From Lytechinus variegatus (lineage: Eukaryota; Echinodermata; Echinoidea; Temnopleuroida; Toxopneustidae): a DNA stretch of 64,000 nt. Below the pieces are notes generated by a model. It was not told where the DNA came from. It saw nothing but the letters and a program-made list of their open reading frames with translations, and did no database searches. The stretch is from the NCBI RefSeq assembly GCF_018143015.1, contig NC_054740.1, positions 68,962,356 through 69,026,355 of the forward strand, in the 5' to 3' direction. Positions 1 to 12,572 of this stretch are shown here, piece by piece; position 1 is the stretch's first letter, and every line of letters starts with the position of its first letter. The position numbers were made by a program, and so were the translations under genes.

Positions 1-85
1 TGGACAGTACAGAGAGTGTTCTAAAGATGTCTTCCTTGATCAGGACAGATCATGGTATGGGAAGATTGGTCCTCACTGAGAAGAG
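1..85 (+). CDS. DENND3: DENND3-like exon a (partial)
   Basis: Open from the window edge in the frame starting at base 3 and ending before a GTATGA donor at 86. It encodes DSTESVLKMSSLIRTDHG and then GRLVLTEK. The last codon is completed by the next exon (AG|G, Arg). Confidence 0.65.
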
Positions 86-3000
86 GTATGATACTCAACC
101 CATTAGAGACTGGCCAGCTATGCTATTGCACACATTTTCTATAGACCCTTGCCTGATAATATCCGGGTATAATCTTTATCCATCGTAGCTTCCTGATATC
201 CAGTCACTTTATTTGCAAGATTAGCATCCTTTTTTCAAAGAAAATGAAAACACCATCAAGAGAGGGTACTAAAACTAACACTTGTGTAAGATTTGTATGT
301 AAAAGACAGTACTCAGTATTATTCATATCTGAATGAGGCATTTTAGAGACAAGATGTAAACATGTATTTTGTCTGTCTGACTGATTAACTCAACACAAAT
401 TACATCACAATGGTCCAACCAGGGGTTCAGCTGAATGACTAGGGGCCATAATATTCATACACTCCTCCTTTGTCATTTTTGTATTGCGCCTATGCAGTAA
501 ATTATCGGTCCATAATGTCCATGTTCCCATTTCATCTAACCCAAGTGCAGGTCTTGTGTACACGTTAAGTGTATGTACATGGCATGCATGATGCACAGCT
601 GTGCTGTTTACACATGATGTCACAATTACTTAGCCAGGATTACTTCAAGTTCACGAATATCCTGAATTCAAAAGTACCAACAGGCAAACAGGCATAAATT
701 GCTACAAATAAAAGCTTGAATTACACAGCAGCAGGCCTGTTCATGTAGGTAAAAGTAATACTATTGACTGGCTTTGATTTTGGGGAGACGCCACATTGGC
801 CCAAATTCACAAAGGTGGTTTGAAAACCGACGGTATATAAGAAATGTCCAATGCTGATGCGCGCTTTTGTCACAGAGCGCCAAATTGACGCCTGTTACCA
901 TGGTTAGATATGCTATTTTATTCATGAGTCCATTGTTTGAAGGGTGGACTCATAAATTCAAAACAGTGGACTCATGAATCAAACAGCGTGGATAGCCATG
1001 GCAACACCATGGACTCAACCGTGGGTTTTCAAAATCACCTTTGTGAATTCGGGCCATTATATTCCCTCAGTAGGCCCATATGAGACTACTTTGGGAAACA
1101 TGTATGTAGTCTCCCTCAAAGCCAGTAAATAGTATACATGTATAATTATTGACCCATTTACCAAATTTTAAGTGGGGCTTTAACATTTACTGACAGAATT
1201 TATTTCTATAGATTTTTGTTTTCTTCAATCTTCTTTTACTCTCTAGGCTCTTCTACATGGGTGAAGGGAGCAATATCTACCGAGAAATTGTGAGGACAAG
1301 AGATATCGAGAAGCTAGAGAAGTTTGAATACTTCAACATTCTGCTCAGCTGCCAAGCCCTACGAATATACAGCACTAGTGAGTATCTATGATTGAATCAA
1401 ATTCACATATACCTGAAGGAGGAGAGTACAGTAGGTGGGTTGGATTGAGGAAGGAGGATGCACTGAATCAGGAAAAGTGGAGGGGGGGGGGTAAGGCCTT
1501 TAAGCCAGTTCGTAGTTCCTTTCTGCCCATGATCAAAAAATTCTACGCATGATCAGAGGAAGGTCATTTGTACTAAAGTGACATGGTGGTTTAAAATTTC
1601 TTGAGATAAGCACCAACTTTGATGTCTTGATTATCTATATATTCTTTTGAATTGTGGTTTCATTTACATCCACAAAAATCAACAATGCGTCCACGAACGA
1701 CTGGTATTTCACAGTTTGCCAAGTACATTGTGCAACATGCTATGATATGCATTCAAAGTAGGAATGCAACAAATACCTTTATAAAGTGTGCATTGGTGTT
1801 CTATTCTAGTCATCTGGTCTATTCAATTTCTTTATCCTGCTATGTAAGGCAAGCTTACGTAATATCTTGCTTTGAAATCTGCCTATCATTATGAAAGAAA
1901 TGAAAGGTCATTTGACCAAAGTTGTCCATGAAGTAACTACGAACTGGTCTATTGTCGTGAATGTGATGTAAATCTGGCCATTCTTTTTCAATGGGGACAA
2001 AAACCAAATTAAAAAATTTTGACCAATGACTGAATAATGAGTCTGCTATTTATGTAAGTTAGTATTAATGCTAGGCTCAATAGTGATGTAAACGCTAGTA
2101 ACTAGCGTAGCTTTAGTGCCCTGTGACAAAGGCATGCATTGTGTTATTGGACTTTCCATAAATATAAATGCTAAATGAAGCATAATTGAAACATGAAATT
2201 TTCAGAAGAGGAATGAAATACCACCTTTGGTGAATTTGTGTCGGCAAGAATATAAATTTACTTAAGCCATTTCTTTGCACCGGACTATTTTCTCATGTTA
2301 TATTTCCCATTAAAACGTGTACGATATATGAATGATTGCTTTGAAAGTTTTTTTAACAATCTTTTATACCAAACTTCAAATTTATCCACACTATCAGCAT
2401 TCGGCCCAGGTGAGAAGAATTGGTACCTGGTACGATTTATACCTTGAATGCTTTCGTGTATATGTATTGAATATAATTAAAATGAACCTATTTATCATAA
2501 TCATCATCATCTCTCTACAGAGCCGAATACAAATCCCTATGTTGCCAATTTGAAGGCAGAGCGCAATAGCTGGTTCACACTCATCACCGAGCTGTGGGCA
2601 GGACGTGTCATATCTGATGCACAGAAAGACCCTCAGGTGGTCCAACAAGCAGCAAGGAACGTCAAGTTGATAGACTCCGTTATACGCAGTGCTGAGAATG
2701 AGGACGCAACACATGCAAAGCACCTTGATAGTGCTGTTTGGGTTAGTATCAAGCAAAACTAAGGGTTTAATTTCGTTAACAGAGGAATATCAATTAATGA
2801 AGATGCACTGTATTTTTCTGTATGCAAATTAACTTGGGGGATATCAAGTCAATAAAGTTTTGCTTAGGTTAGGCTGTCCATGCAATCTTCCATCTATATT
2901 CAGGTTATCACCCAGACTTTGATCTACCATATAATGTATTGTATAAGTCCAAACTAACTTACTAAACATCAGCATACTTAAGATTTGTTTGTTAATTTCT

Positions 3001-6000
3001 TCTCTTTTTTTTTAGGTGAGACAAGGGCAAATAGTGAAGAAAATGATGGTTGGCACAAAGAATTAGAAAAAATGAAACTTCTCTGAAAATTTCACTGTAC
3101 AATTTTTCTGTGGAAGCAAAATTTGCAGTTTTCAATTACTAAATGTCTGTGTTTTCTCTTATTTCAGCATTTATGCCACTTTTCACGGCTAAAAGATGAA
3201 GGAATGGGTCGTGTACCACCAGAGACTAGCTCAGCATTGGTTCATAAGTTCAACCCATCAAGTAACGAAGCACAAAGGACTACAGTAGAGGCTATGATAT
3301 ATACACCGGGCAGTAAGTCCAATGAACTTCCAGTCTGCATGAATCTGTATTTATATAAAAGTAAAGCCCTAAAACTGAAGAAAAAAAATCAAAAGATTGT
3401 TTTGTTTTGTACTTTTTACTTTAATTATTGTTAATATATTTTACTGTATTTGTTATTTGTATGTATTTATTTCTTTTTTAACTTTGTTTTTCTTTTAGAG
3501 GAAAATTTGTCAAAGGCGCTATTCTGACAATAAACAAGATGACATTGAGTTTAATTAGTAAAATTGAAAATAATCATACACTTGGGAATTTTGGCTAAAA
3601 CACAATTAAGAAGTTTTGTACTTGAAATCACATTTTTGAGCAAATTTAGGCCTGTCATGTTTAATTTGGGAATTGCATTATTGGGGTTTACAAACTTGGT
3701 CTCAAAATTTTGATGAGACTTGAAAGAAAAAAGCCTTGAAGCAATGCAGTGAGAGCCTTTCGCATTTATACAAATTTGTCAGGAAAGCTGTTGAAGCCCA
3801 TTTCCCAGTCTTATAAGGGTTAAAGGAGAATACGCCATTCAATTACTAACACAACACTGAGGGACCTAGCATGTGATGGTGATTTTTCCCATGTGCACGC
3901 TGCCCCCACTAACCATACACATTATCAAAATTGTATCGTCACTACACCTCTGAATATGGTTCAGCCTCTGTATTTTCAGATCGCAGTATGAGTGAGCTGG
4001 AGGAGGCCACGCCCAAGCTCTGGTGCGCTATGGGGTCGGGGAAGGTCAAGGTCTTTGACGGGAGTAACTTTGTGCTGGAGGCGGAGTTTGCTGATGCAAA
4101 GGATAGAGTGGTAAATAAGGATTTTTTTATGGGGGGGGAGAGCTTTTGAACAAAAAAAATTGTGCTGACTGTACAGAATTTGAGTATAGTATTATCACCA
4201 TTTATAGAATGTGAATAATGGTAAAAACAACTGGAGGACATTTTGTCCGGATGTTTTAAGAATTGCGGGTTGGTTCATTAACAATGAATCTATTCACAAC
4301 AACAAAAACCATGTTCATGATAAAAAGAGGCAAGTAAGGATTCAACTAGCAATTGGAATATTTCAACGGAGGGAGCATTTTGAAATTTGGGTTGGGAGTT
4401 TGTTTCAGAGGGTGGGAGTAATTACAGAAAACGTATGATCACAATGTATGAATTGGGGAACAAATAGTCCATTATGTAATGTACCATTCTTTTATTGAAG
4501 ATGGCAAGATCATGCTTGCTGTTGTGTCAAGTCCAAACCAAACACACCCCTAAGAAGGAATCATAATGCAGCCCACCATGAATCCTCTACGTTGATTAAT
4601 TTTCCACCATGCAAACATTTACATGTAGAGCATTGTGGTCTGCTGGTTCTTATCCTTGCCTTTGAAATAGAGGGTCATGGGTTCAAAACCCAGCTATGTT
4701 GTAATTTCCTTCAGCAAGAAATTGATCCACATTGTGCTGCACTCAACCCAGTTGAGGTGAATGGGTACCCTGCAGGAACAATTCCTTGAATACGGCCTAA
4801 GTATCTTAATCTTTCAATTTGTTACAGTGCTGCCTGTTATGCGTGAGGGGAGAGCAAGTTTGGGCAGGTTCTTTTGACACCACCATCTACATCATTGATA
4901 TACCTACCTGCCTATCAAACAAGCAGCTTGTAGAACACAACGACATCGTCTCGGACATGACGGTCTCAGAAGACGGCAAGTGAGTATCGTTTTGCAGACG
5001 GTTTTAAAAAAATGCTTGTTACTTGTAAATGCAGGTAAAGGTAATGAAAATGATTTGTTTGGATTCAGACAATGCTTGTGATAGAAGAAAAATTCCAGCT
5101 GAATTTGATTGTTTTTATTTCTGCATTTAAGGCATCAAATTTAAGTATACAGAGTGATATGTACAAATGTAGTATATGATAAAATGATAATATTGTTGAA
5201 GTATAAGCATTGGATCAAAAATAATTTAACAAATGTATTACTCAATAAACAAAAAATGGGAAAAGAGAAAATATTCCATTGTAAATCAGATTAATCAGGT
5301 CATAAATCACTAATATAACCCTTCATCCATGTTGACATTGGTCAATTCAAAGCCATAATTTTCACTCTGCTGCCTGTATTGAATAAACAGACGGTCACCG
5401 TGGTGATTTGAAGGGCACTAGGGTTATGCGGTCTAGTGGTCATCGCATTGGACTCACATTCGTAAGGTTTTGAGTTTGTATCCCCACTCCGTCATCGCCT
5501 CCACTTTGCTAAAAATACCCAAGATTAATTTCTGTTGTCTATAATATCAGCCACTTTTCCTGATTAACTATGTAATGGTTAGATGTATCTACCATCTTGA
5601 CGTTATACCAGCAAAGGGCTGCCCACCTGAGTTCCTATGGGAGTTACCATAACAGAAACTAGGGCAACAAATGGGAATCAAACCCGGGTCACCAGAATCC
5701 GAAATCCCCAATCTACCTCCTCTGATAAATGTTATGCATTTTTCTTTTCTTAGGACTGCTTTCACCTGTAGCTTGAATGGGCAAATCTTTGGTTGGGATA
5801 CGCAGAGCTTGTCACAGAAACACCAGATACAGCTGAAGAATACCAAGACCTTGGTTTCTATGAAATTCTACAATGACAAGCTATGGTGCTGTGAGTAATA
5901 TTTTTATTATTTGTTACTATGAATAAGGCCAAATTAAAATGCATGATATATGTAGGTTGCTATAGTTTTGAGTAAACTTGGTCCCGATTTCACAGGGTTG

Positions 6001-9000
6001 ATTTTGAATCTGTGGTTTGAAACCATGGCCTATGCAGATTTAGTGCCTTGATTGCTTAAGATTACTAGAAAGCGTTTAATAATGAATGTACATTTTTGTC
6101 ACAGCTCACTAAATTCACGCCTTGATGTGTGACTTGTTTATGGAGATGGCATGAACTATATAGAAAATCCATATTTTATCATTCGAAATGAAATCTAAAA
6201 TAGAAATACTCTGAAAATTCTTTTTACCCCATTGATCGTTGGCCTGGCAGCCATTCTGCAGCGCGAGATCGATGGGGCTCTATCCCTTGCATTGTTGATT
6301 GTGAAACAGGGTATCAGCAAATCCCATCTTTTAATGTCTCATGATTATGAGACAAGGATGGGTTATCAAATAACAAAGGATCCATATAACTCTCTTTTAA
6401 AACAATATAGCCATTATTTTGCTCAGGCATTAGAATAATTACACACACTTGTTACAGTCTAAATGCACTAGGTTATGCTTCAGGCAAGTTACAATTACTT
6501 AGAAAAAACCTTCATGCGTATTTTTTTCAGTAATGACCTCGATGATGTGTATTATTCCTTTTCTGCAGGTACAAAGACAGATATCAGAGTTCTAGGCCTT
6601 GATGGTAATGAGCTAAACAGCCTTCAACACCTTGACAAAGATGGGATGCCATCCTTGATTGAATCATTCCTTCTCCTTGGAAATAGGGTAGGTATGATGA
6701 GAGATAATTGAGAGTTGAGGAGGAGAGGATAATGGAGATTTTGGGTAGGGTTGATGGATAAATCGATGGGGAGGAAAGAGATGAGAATTTGGAAAAGGGT
6801 TTTCTGATGATAATGGTGATGATGATGTTGATGAAGATGATGATAGTGATGATGGTGATGGTGGTGATGATGATGATGGTGATGGTGATGATGAGGATTA
6901 TGGTGAGGTAATGATGCAAATGGTAATGATGAGGATGGTGATGATGAGGAGGAGTAAGAGGAAGATGATGATGATAGAAATGATTTGATGATGATCATCA
7001 TGATTGGTGATGATGCTGTTATGATGATGAGGAGGAGGATATTATTTGAGGAAGAAAAGGGGGAAGAGAGAAGGAGAAAGAATTTGATAAAAGTGAATAA
7101 TAAGAAGGTTTAGGAAAGTAAGGGATTATTGATGTTATGGATGATGAAGATATTTAGGATTATTATATGATCAGGTTGTAGCGATGTGATAAATAGGCAG
7201 TTCTCGCAAACACGACAGGGATGAATTCTACAACATAGAAAATTTGTTGCCAATAGCCCTTCATGACAAAGCACTCTTAATTGCTGATGTGGTTTACGGT
7301 ACACCATGTGGAGTGTTATAGAAACAGTGGATAGAAGAAGAGAAGAAATGGATAGGCGAGGAAGTGGAGATTTGAGAGTATAGTATTCTTTTCTGAAAGT
7401 AGTCCTGAAAAGGACTGTAAACCAGAAGGAATGTTGAGTGAGAACAGCTTGAGTAGTAGAACTGATGAGGAGATGCTGGCTTGCGTCGGCGAGTAGAGAT
7501 GGTGCGTAGTAGAGAGACTCGACGTTCTTAGTCGAAAATTGGTGAATCATAACAGCAGTTTTGTCCTAGACTCTGGAAAAGTGATGTACTTGCAAATTTT
7601 CGTCAGTTGTCTCAGGTCACCAAATACCTCTCAGCTGTTCATCGTAATTTCACAGGCATTTTCAATAGATTTTCTATGTTGTAGGAGCTGTTTCTGTCGT
7701 GATTGCGAAAACTTGCTATTTATGAGTCTGGGATAAAACCTTCATGAATAACTATAACCTTTTGCTTGAGTACCAAAATTGTAACATACATGTAAATGTA
7801 TTATTTTGATGTTATTTATACATCCTTGCTGGATAAAATCTGCTGGCATAAGTATTATGTATGTATTCGTTAAAGTCAAAATTAAAACTCAAAGAAAACA
7901 AGCTAATAAAAAAAATTATAGTGATGGTGCTCAGATGATAACAAGGATCACAGTGCTGATGGATGATGAACATGTGCAGGATCTTTTTCTCCTATTTATA
8001 CTGTACTGTACCTGATGTTAAATACTTATCTAATTTTGAAATGATCATATGTCTATGAATATTCTTATGTATACATATTTTGTTATTTGTTGACAAAGTA
8101 GAACAAATAAAATTCATTTCAATAACTGACTTTGAAGTGTGGTGTTACAATGTCTGATTGAATGAGCATTTGCGAGCTCATAAAATGTAGGGCTTGAAAG
8201 AAACTGTTGTGAAAGCAATAAAGAGAAGTGGCATGGGATATATAGGCCATGTGTTGAGAAGGGAAGATGATGAACCTGTGAAAAGGGCATGGGATCTGGA
8301 AATGGTTGGCATAAGTAGAAAGGGAAGACCAAATTTTACATGGGAAGACATGTTGAAGAAGGAATTTTGGTCTGAACGAGGAGGATGCTCAATACGGAAA
8401 GAAGTGGAAGGAGGGAGTGTCCTCATGCTGCCCGAGTCAGTAATCCTGTATAATCTGGAAATGCTGACTGAAGTGATTTATGATGACCTTTTTATCTTCC
8501 CGTTTGCAGATCTGGACTGGTTGTGGTAGGAGGGGAGAGGTGGCATGCTGGAATGTGGATTCTTTCAAACAGGAGAAGCTTCTCACTGTCTCCTGTAGGG
8601 GTCTCAGCAAGCTTGTTTCCGTGGGAACCAGGGTAAATGTACTTTCTGTTATTTTTTTTCCAGGTGACACCTAAAAAAAATAATGATATTGTCAATCCAA
8701 TGACATATTTTCCAAAGTACATCAATGTGTACAATCACATACCATTTCTGACCACACAGCTCCAAAAACAAAAATAAGTATCTGGCAAAGATCTATATAT
8801 GACAAACCAAAATGTCCATCATAAAGGAAATTGAGTATATGAATATAATAACAAACCAAGTCCATCTCTTGACTAACATGACATGGGTATTATTGCTTAT
8901 AAATGAGCTCATCCGAGTGTAATTTAAACCCTGTAATCCACCTCAATATGCCCAAAATGCATGAAAAGCTGACTGAAATCCTCATTGGGCACACCAAAAA

Positions 9001-9603
9001 ATCCTAATTTCTTTCTTGATTTACTTGCAATGTTTCATGGACTTCATTCTTAATAATGATGAACGAAAAATGACACTAAATTGACTATACATTCATACTG
9101 CATAGTCAATTTAGTTACTTTGATAGAGGAACTCTTTTTTTTATGTCCATTGAATTTTGAAGTTCTGATTACTAGGTATTAATTTAATACAGGAATTCTC
9201 CCTATATCTTTTGGGTCAGTCCACATGGACAGCATTTCTTGAAGAGATTTGAAAGTGATTTTCATAGACAACTGCTACAAGCCATTGCAGTTAATCATGT
9301 TTGATTGGCAAAGTGCATGTCAGTCAGTAAAATTCAATAACTAAACTCTTTGTGAGATGGTCTCTTGGTCATTCATCATCCTTTATTTTTAAATTTCTTG
9401 TATTGGCTTAGATATGGGCTGGTAGCAAACAAGGCAAGATCCACCTTTTTGATGCCAACACCTGTGAGTACGAGAAGGAGCTGGAGGCCCACGAAGATGC
9501 CATTAGGTCCATGTGCCAGGCGGAAATGCGCTATGTCATCACCGGAGCGGGGAGCAAGGATGGAAAGGTCGCCCTCTGGAGAGCAAACTTTGTGGCAAAC
9601 TGA
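1..9603 (+). CDS. DENND3: DENND3-like protein, C-terminal part (10 exons, 5' end outside window)
   Basis: Exons at 1-85, 1247-1377, 2521-2741, 3168-3312, 3980-4110, 4828-4979, 5754-5890, 6569-6687, 8510-8632 and 9412-9603 join in one frame (phases 2,1,0,1,0,2,1,0,0) with GT-AG borders and give 477 residues ending in TGA at 9601-9603. The first exons carry a GRLVLTEKRLFYM segment and a helical linker. From about residue 190 the protein is a string of WD40-type blades (LWCAMGSGKVKVFD, VWAGSFDTTIYIID, IFGWD, IWTGCGRRGEVACWN, IWAGSKQGKIHLFD, KDGKVALW). That order, a linker and then WD repeats at the C-terminus, matches DENND3, known as a Rab12 guanine-nucleotide exchange factor acting in endosomal traffic and autophagy. 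The N-terminal DENN domain would lie left of the window. Another WD40 protein is possible because the assignment rests on remembered family resemblance. Confidence 0.7.
797..1057. mobile_element. Foldback MITE in DENND3-like intron
   Basis: The left arm GGCCCAAATTCACAAAGG (from about 801) is the near-perfect inverse of CCTTTGTGAATTCGGGCC (ending about 1056). The inverted arms continue for roughly 35 bp. There is no coding capacity. Superfamily unknown. Confidence 0.7.
1247..1377 (+). CDS. DENND3: DENND3-like exon b
   Basis: Follows a TTTTACTCTCTAG acceptor and ends at a GTGAGT donor. It encodes LFYMGEGSNIYREIVRTRD and on to QALRIYST, with phase 2 in and phase 1 out. Confidence 0.7.
1378..2520 (+). 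other. Intron of DENND3-like gene
   Basis: No coding signal was seen. Positions 2402-2450 match the 3' part of the SINE family found more fully at 4627, 15611 and 36238 (CCCAGGTGAGA..., CCTTGAATGCTTT). Confidence 0.5.
2521..2741 (+). CDS. DENND3: DENND3-like exon c
   Basis: Acceptor CTCTCTACAG, donor GTTAGT. It encodes a charged helical segment beginning PNTNPYVANLKAERNSWF and ending HAKHLDSAVW, the linker before the WD repeats. Confidence 0.7.
3168..3312 (+). CDS. DENND3: DENND3-like exon d
   Basis: Acceptor CTTATTTCAG, donor GTAAGT. It encodes HLCHFSRLKDEGMGRVPP and on to EAMIYTPG, with phase 0 in and phase 1 out. Confidence 0.7.
3980..4110 (+). CDS. DENND3: DENND3-like exon e (WD blade)
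   Basis: Acceptor TGTATTTTCAG, donor GTAAAT. It encodes SMSELEEATPKLWCAMGSGK then VKVFDGSNFVLEAEF, a typical W-x-G...V-x-V-[FW]-D blade. Confidence 0.75.
4627..4805 (+). repeat. tRNA-derived SINE, family A copy 1
   Basis: A tRNA-like head has a box A-like TGTGGTCTGCTGGTT and a box B-like GGTCATGGGTTCAAAACCC. It is followed by the shared body ATTTCCTTCAGCAAGAAATT and CACATTGTGCTGCACTCAAC. The body is shared with copies at 15611 and 36238. It lies in a DENND3-like intron. Confidence 0.75.
4828..4979 (+). CDS. DENND3: DENND3-like exon f (WD blade)
   Basis: Acceptor TTGTTACAG, donor GTGAGT. It encodes CCLLCVRGEQVWAGSFDTTI then YIIDIPTC and HNDIVSDMTVSEDG. It is preceded by a SINE copy at about 4627-4800 in the intron. 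Confidence 0.75.
5754..5890 (+). CDS. DENND3: DENND3-like exon g (WD blade)
   Basis: Acceptor TTTTCTTAG, donor GTGAGT. It encodes TAFTCSLNGQIFGWDTQSLS and on to LVSMKFYNDKLWC. Confidence 0.75.
6569..6687 (+). CDS. DENND3: DENND3-like exon h (WD blade)
   Basis: Acceptor CTTTTCTGCAG, donor GTAGGT. It encodes CTKTDIRVLGLDGNELNSLQ and on to IESFLLLGNR. Confidence 0.75.
6801..7040. repeat. (GAT)n-rich microsatellite tract
   Basis: A long imperfect run of GATGAT/GGTGAT units in a DENND3-like intron. The poly-His and poly-Ile/Thr reading frames on the other strand are artefacts of this repeat. Confidence 0.9.
8191..8400 (+). pseudogene. Non-LTR retrotransposon tail fragment
   Basis: A short reading frame holds AIKRSGMGYIGHVLRRED, then EPVKRAW and RKGRPNFTWEDMLKKEF. 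The pattern WxGHVLRR...GRPxxxWxD is typical of the region after the reverse transcriptase in non-LTR retrotransposons. No intact start or upstream polymerase was seen, so this is a 5'-truncated relic in the intron before DENND3-like exon i. Confidence 0.7.
8510..8632 (+). CDS. DENND3: DENND3-like exon i (WD blade)
   Basis: Acceptor CCCGTTTGCAG, donor GTAAAT. It encodes IWTGCGRRGEVACWNVDSF and on to LSKLVSVGTR, phase 0 at both ends. Confidence 0.75.
9412..9603 (+). CDS. DENND3: DENND3-like last coding exon
   Basis: Acceptor TATTGGCTTAG. It encodes the last WD blades (IWAGSKQGKIHLFDANT, EAHEDAIRSMCQ, SKDGKVALWRANFVAN) and ends in TGA. Confidence 0.8.
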   Translation: MWAGSKQGKIHLFDANTCEYEKELEAHEDAIRSMCQAEMRYVITGAGSKDGKVALWRANFVAN

Positions 9604-11490
9604 TCTTTGTTTAATAGGCGGAACTACTTGTACCTTTTGGTCTATTTATACTACATTTTTTCCCATGGATTGAAGAGAATCCTAATCATGAAAATTAAGT
9701 CATAATTTAGTTGCGACAGTAAGCTTAGGTCTATCCCAACTTCTGAATTCTAATCTCTTTGTTCCTGGTCATGATGTCAAATGTATATTGATGTTGATGA
9801 CCAATAGGAATGTTTAAGGCCCAGAGAATGCATACATGTAATTATTTAGGATATTTTAGTGTTGAAATCTTGTTAGTTTACATCTTAACAGAGGAAGTAT
9901 GTTGATAATGATTTATAATTCATACATGTTTGTTATTTCAAAATATGCTCCTTCCATTTTAAGAATAACAATGAAGTGTTACATCTTTATTGGCATTACA
10001 CAAGGGGTCAAATGATATCAAATTAGTTTAAAATGGCTAATGTTATAGAACCTTTCCCAATTGTAAATTAACACCCTCCAAGTTGTGTCACTGTGTGTGT
10101 GTGTTTCATAAACCTGTTCGTAAGTTCAGAGAGACTTTACAAACAACTTGTGATCCTTTCTTTGGAATTACATGAATACGAATGAAAATCTAGTGTATAT
10201 CATTTCCACAGAAAAGGATCACCAGTCGTTTGTAAAGTTGCTCGTAACTTATGAACCGCTTTATTAAACTTCCACCTGGTCTGTACAGTGGTTCCTATAT
10301 TAGAGTTGAATATTGCTGATCGGCATACCGGAAACGCTTGCGTAATATATTCTTTTAAGAATTAACAATTAGTGAATACCTTTCCATTTGAAAAAAAGGA
10401 AGGTCATATGCAAAAGTTGCTCTAGAGCTAACTATGAAATGGCTATAAAATTGTTGATGTCAGGCTAACCTCATAGATAATCCTGATGCAATGTATTCAT
10501 AGTACTGTTTAGAATCTAAAACAGGTAGATTTGATGGTCAAAATACTTAAATTTGATGCGTTTGTGATTTATTACCAATATTTAATGTGGGATGGCTTTA
10601 CATATTGTTTTTTCTTACCCACCTTGAAAGAAAAAAATTATGTTTAATAATTAATTGATAATAGTATATTCTTGCTTTATATTTAAATGTGCAATACGGT
10701 AGTCATGAAATCCTCTTGAAATAAAGAGAAATATACATGTATCATTTTTTTTGTTTGAATTTGTCTTTTCAGTCCTCATAAAAGACATTATTTTAACTGT
10801 ATTTCAGCTGTATTTTACTCATGTACTTATGATGTATATAGGCATTTCAGCACAAATTTCTGTGATTGTTTATGTTTGAGATAAATGTATGTACTTGTCT
10901 ATTTTCTTTCAAAGTTGGTGTACATGAAATTTGACGTAGAATATCTAACACATGTTTTGCATTTTGTCAACCTCAAGCTTTTTAACGAGCATCAACTGAG
11001 AACCTTAGTCGGCTTTCGTCAAGTCGTGTGTAAAATACGTACATCTTTCATCATTTTAGGAAGAGATAACAAGAAAAGGCATGTAAATTTACATAATATA
11101 AACCAAACTTGTTTTGCAATCCTGTTCTTCCATTTTATTTGCTTCCACAAGAATTTGTCTTTCTTTAAAATGTGCCAGAATACAAACTATATTGCTTATG
11201 CTTTACATGTATATTTCAGTGTTGACTTTCAGACTAGAAGAAAACCAAGTCTATATTTTTCTTCTCAATATGTTTATCTAATTTTGAAGCAAGTGCTGCA
11301 CCAATGACATTGTCCAATTCAGAGGCTTGTGATATTCAAGTCAGCGCTTTTATATTTGTTTTTGGACATGCAGACCATCATATTTTTTTATGGTCTAAAT
11401 TGCAAATTCTTTGTTCTTTAGTGTGAATTTGTGTGTTCTCTCTGCTGAGTGACTGTAGTTTGCAGAAAAACCCACCGATGCACAATTTTT
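9604..11490 (+). other. Probable 3' UTR of DENND3-like gene and flank
   Basis: AT-rich with no convincing ORF. AATAAA at 10720-10725 is a possible poly(A) signal. A foldback element lies at about 10105-10275. Confidence 0.45.
10105..10275. mobile_element. Foldback MITE (GTTCGTAAGTT family)
   Basis: CATAAACCTGTTCGTAAGTT at the left is inverted at the right as AACTTATGAACCGCTTTATTA, and the arms include GATCCTTTCTTTG/AAAGGATCACCAG. The same family is found at 51239-51670. Confidence 0.65.
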
Positions 11491-12572
11491 AGGTGATCTG
11501 TCAATCGACAGATCAACTATTAATTTTGTACGAATTTTCTTTTTTATTTCTTTATTTATTATTCATTTTTATTTTCCCACCTTTTCTAGACAACATATGT
11601 GCAAAAACATGCCTATACAAAATTCATTATAGCTCTTAAGGTAGTTTGTTGACCCCCAATTTTTTTTTCATATTCGAATAGAGTATGGATGGGAGATGTG
11701 ATTTCATGTCACATTTGACCCGAAATTTTATCAAGACATCATCAAAATGGCGTCGGAACTCAAAATTCCCATTTTGCTACTTATGACGTCATCATAATTA
11801 TACAAATTTGACTCTAACTCTGTAAATATTGGTCAATTTTCACTCAGTTTTCAATATGTTGTAGCTGAGGACATACTTTTTCTAACCTGATGGCTTTATC
11901 CACTTTTAAAAGAATGGATCATCCTGAAAAATGGAAAGTTATAGAGGCATGTCATTTTCGCTCATTTTGTCCAGTTTTCTTAAAACTGGATTTTACATTC
12001 CTCTATTTCGCGAGCCATATCTCCATTTCTGTGTGTTGGTTTTCTCTGAGCTTGGAGTATGTTGTAGCTGAGATTGTTAGCTATCGCAAGTGTGGTCTTC
12101 AATTTTCCGATCAGATGCTGGGATCATGCCCGTATTTCACTTGCAAAATTGGATTTCAGATCCTCTTGTTTTGCTTATGTGTAAAGTCTATGGGAAGTGT
12201 GTAGCTCAATGGGTAAGGCATCGGACTTGCGTCCTTAGGGTCCATGGTTCGAACCCAAAAGTGGACATAATTTTTTTTTCTTTTTTTTTTCTTTTCAACA
12301 TTTCGCAAATGTTCCTTAATCACCATTACAAGGTATATAAGTTCAAAGATCGCACAATAAAATAGATTAAAATCTCTTAATAAGCCTATAACACTGATGT
12401 ACAATGTGTATCGCCTACTCCTACAAGTATTTCTCATTTCCCTCTTTTCACGAGTATTCAACATGTTCTTTTCGTAATAAAAGTTCAGTTTTCAATATGA
12501 TGATCGTATTGGTCTCAATAAACATGGTGATTATATTCGTGATCATAAAAATCAGAGACAGATCACCTAATT
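11491..12572. mobile_element. Candidate TIR element with tRNA-like insert
   Basis: AGGTGATCTGTC near 11491 is exactly inverted as GACAGATCACCT near 12561-12572. The interval is about 1.08 kb, AT-rich and non-coding. At 12196-12262 it contains a tRNA-like segment with GTAGCTCAATGGGTAAGGC (box A) and GGTTCGAACCC (box B). No clear target duplication was found, so the borders are tentative. Confidence 0.4.
12196..12262 (+). repeat. tRNA-like sequence (degenerate)
   Basis: Box A and box B promoter elements are recognisable, but the anticodon stem does not pair and no matching acceptor stem is present. It is best read as a SINE head or tRNA pseudogene. Confidence 0.55.

Noticed and set aside
6584..7001. 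Long minus-strand ORFs rich in His, Ile and Thr
   Set aside because: They are translations of a (GAT)n microsatellite within a DENND3-like intron, with no splice or domain support.
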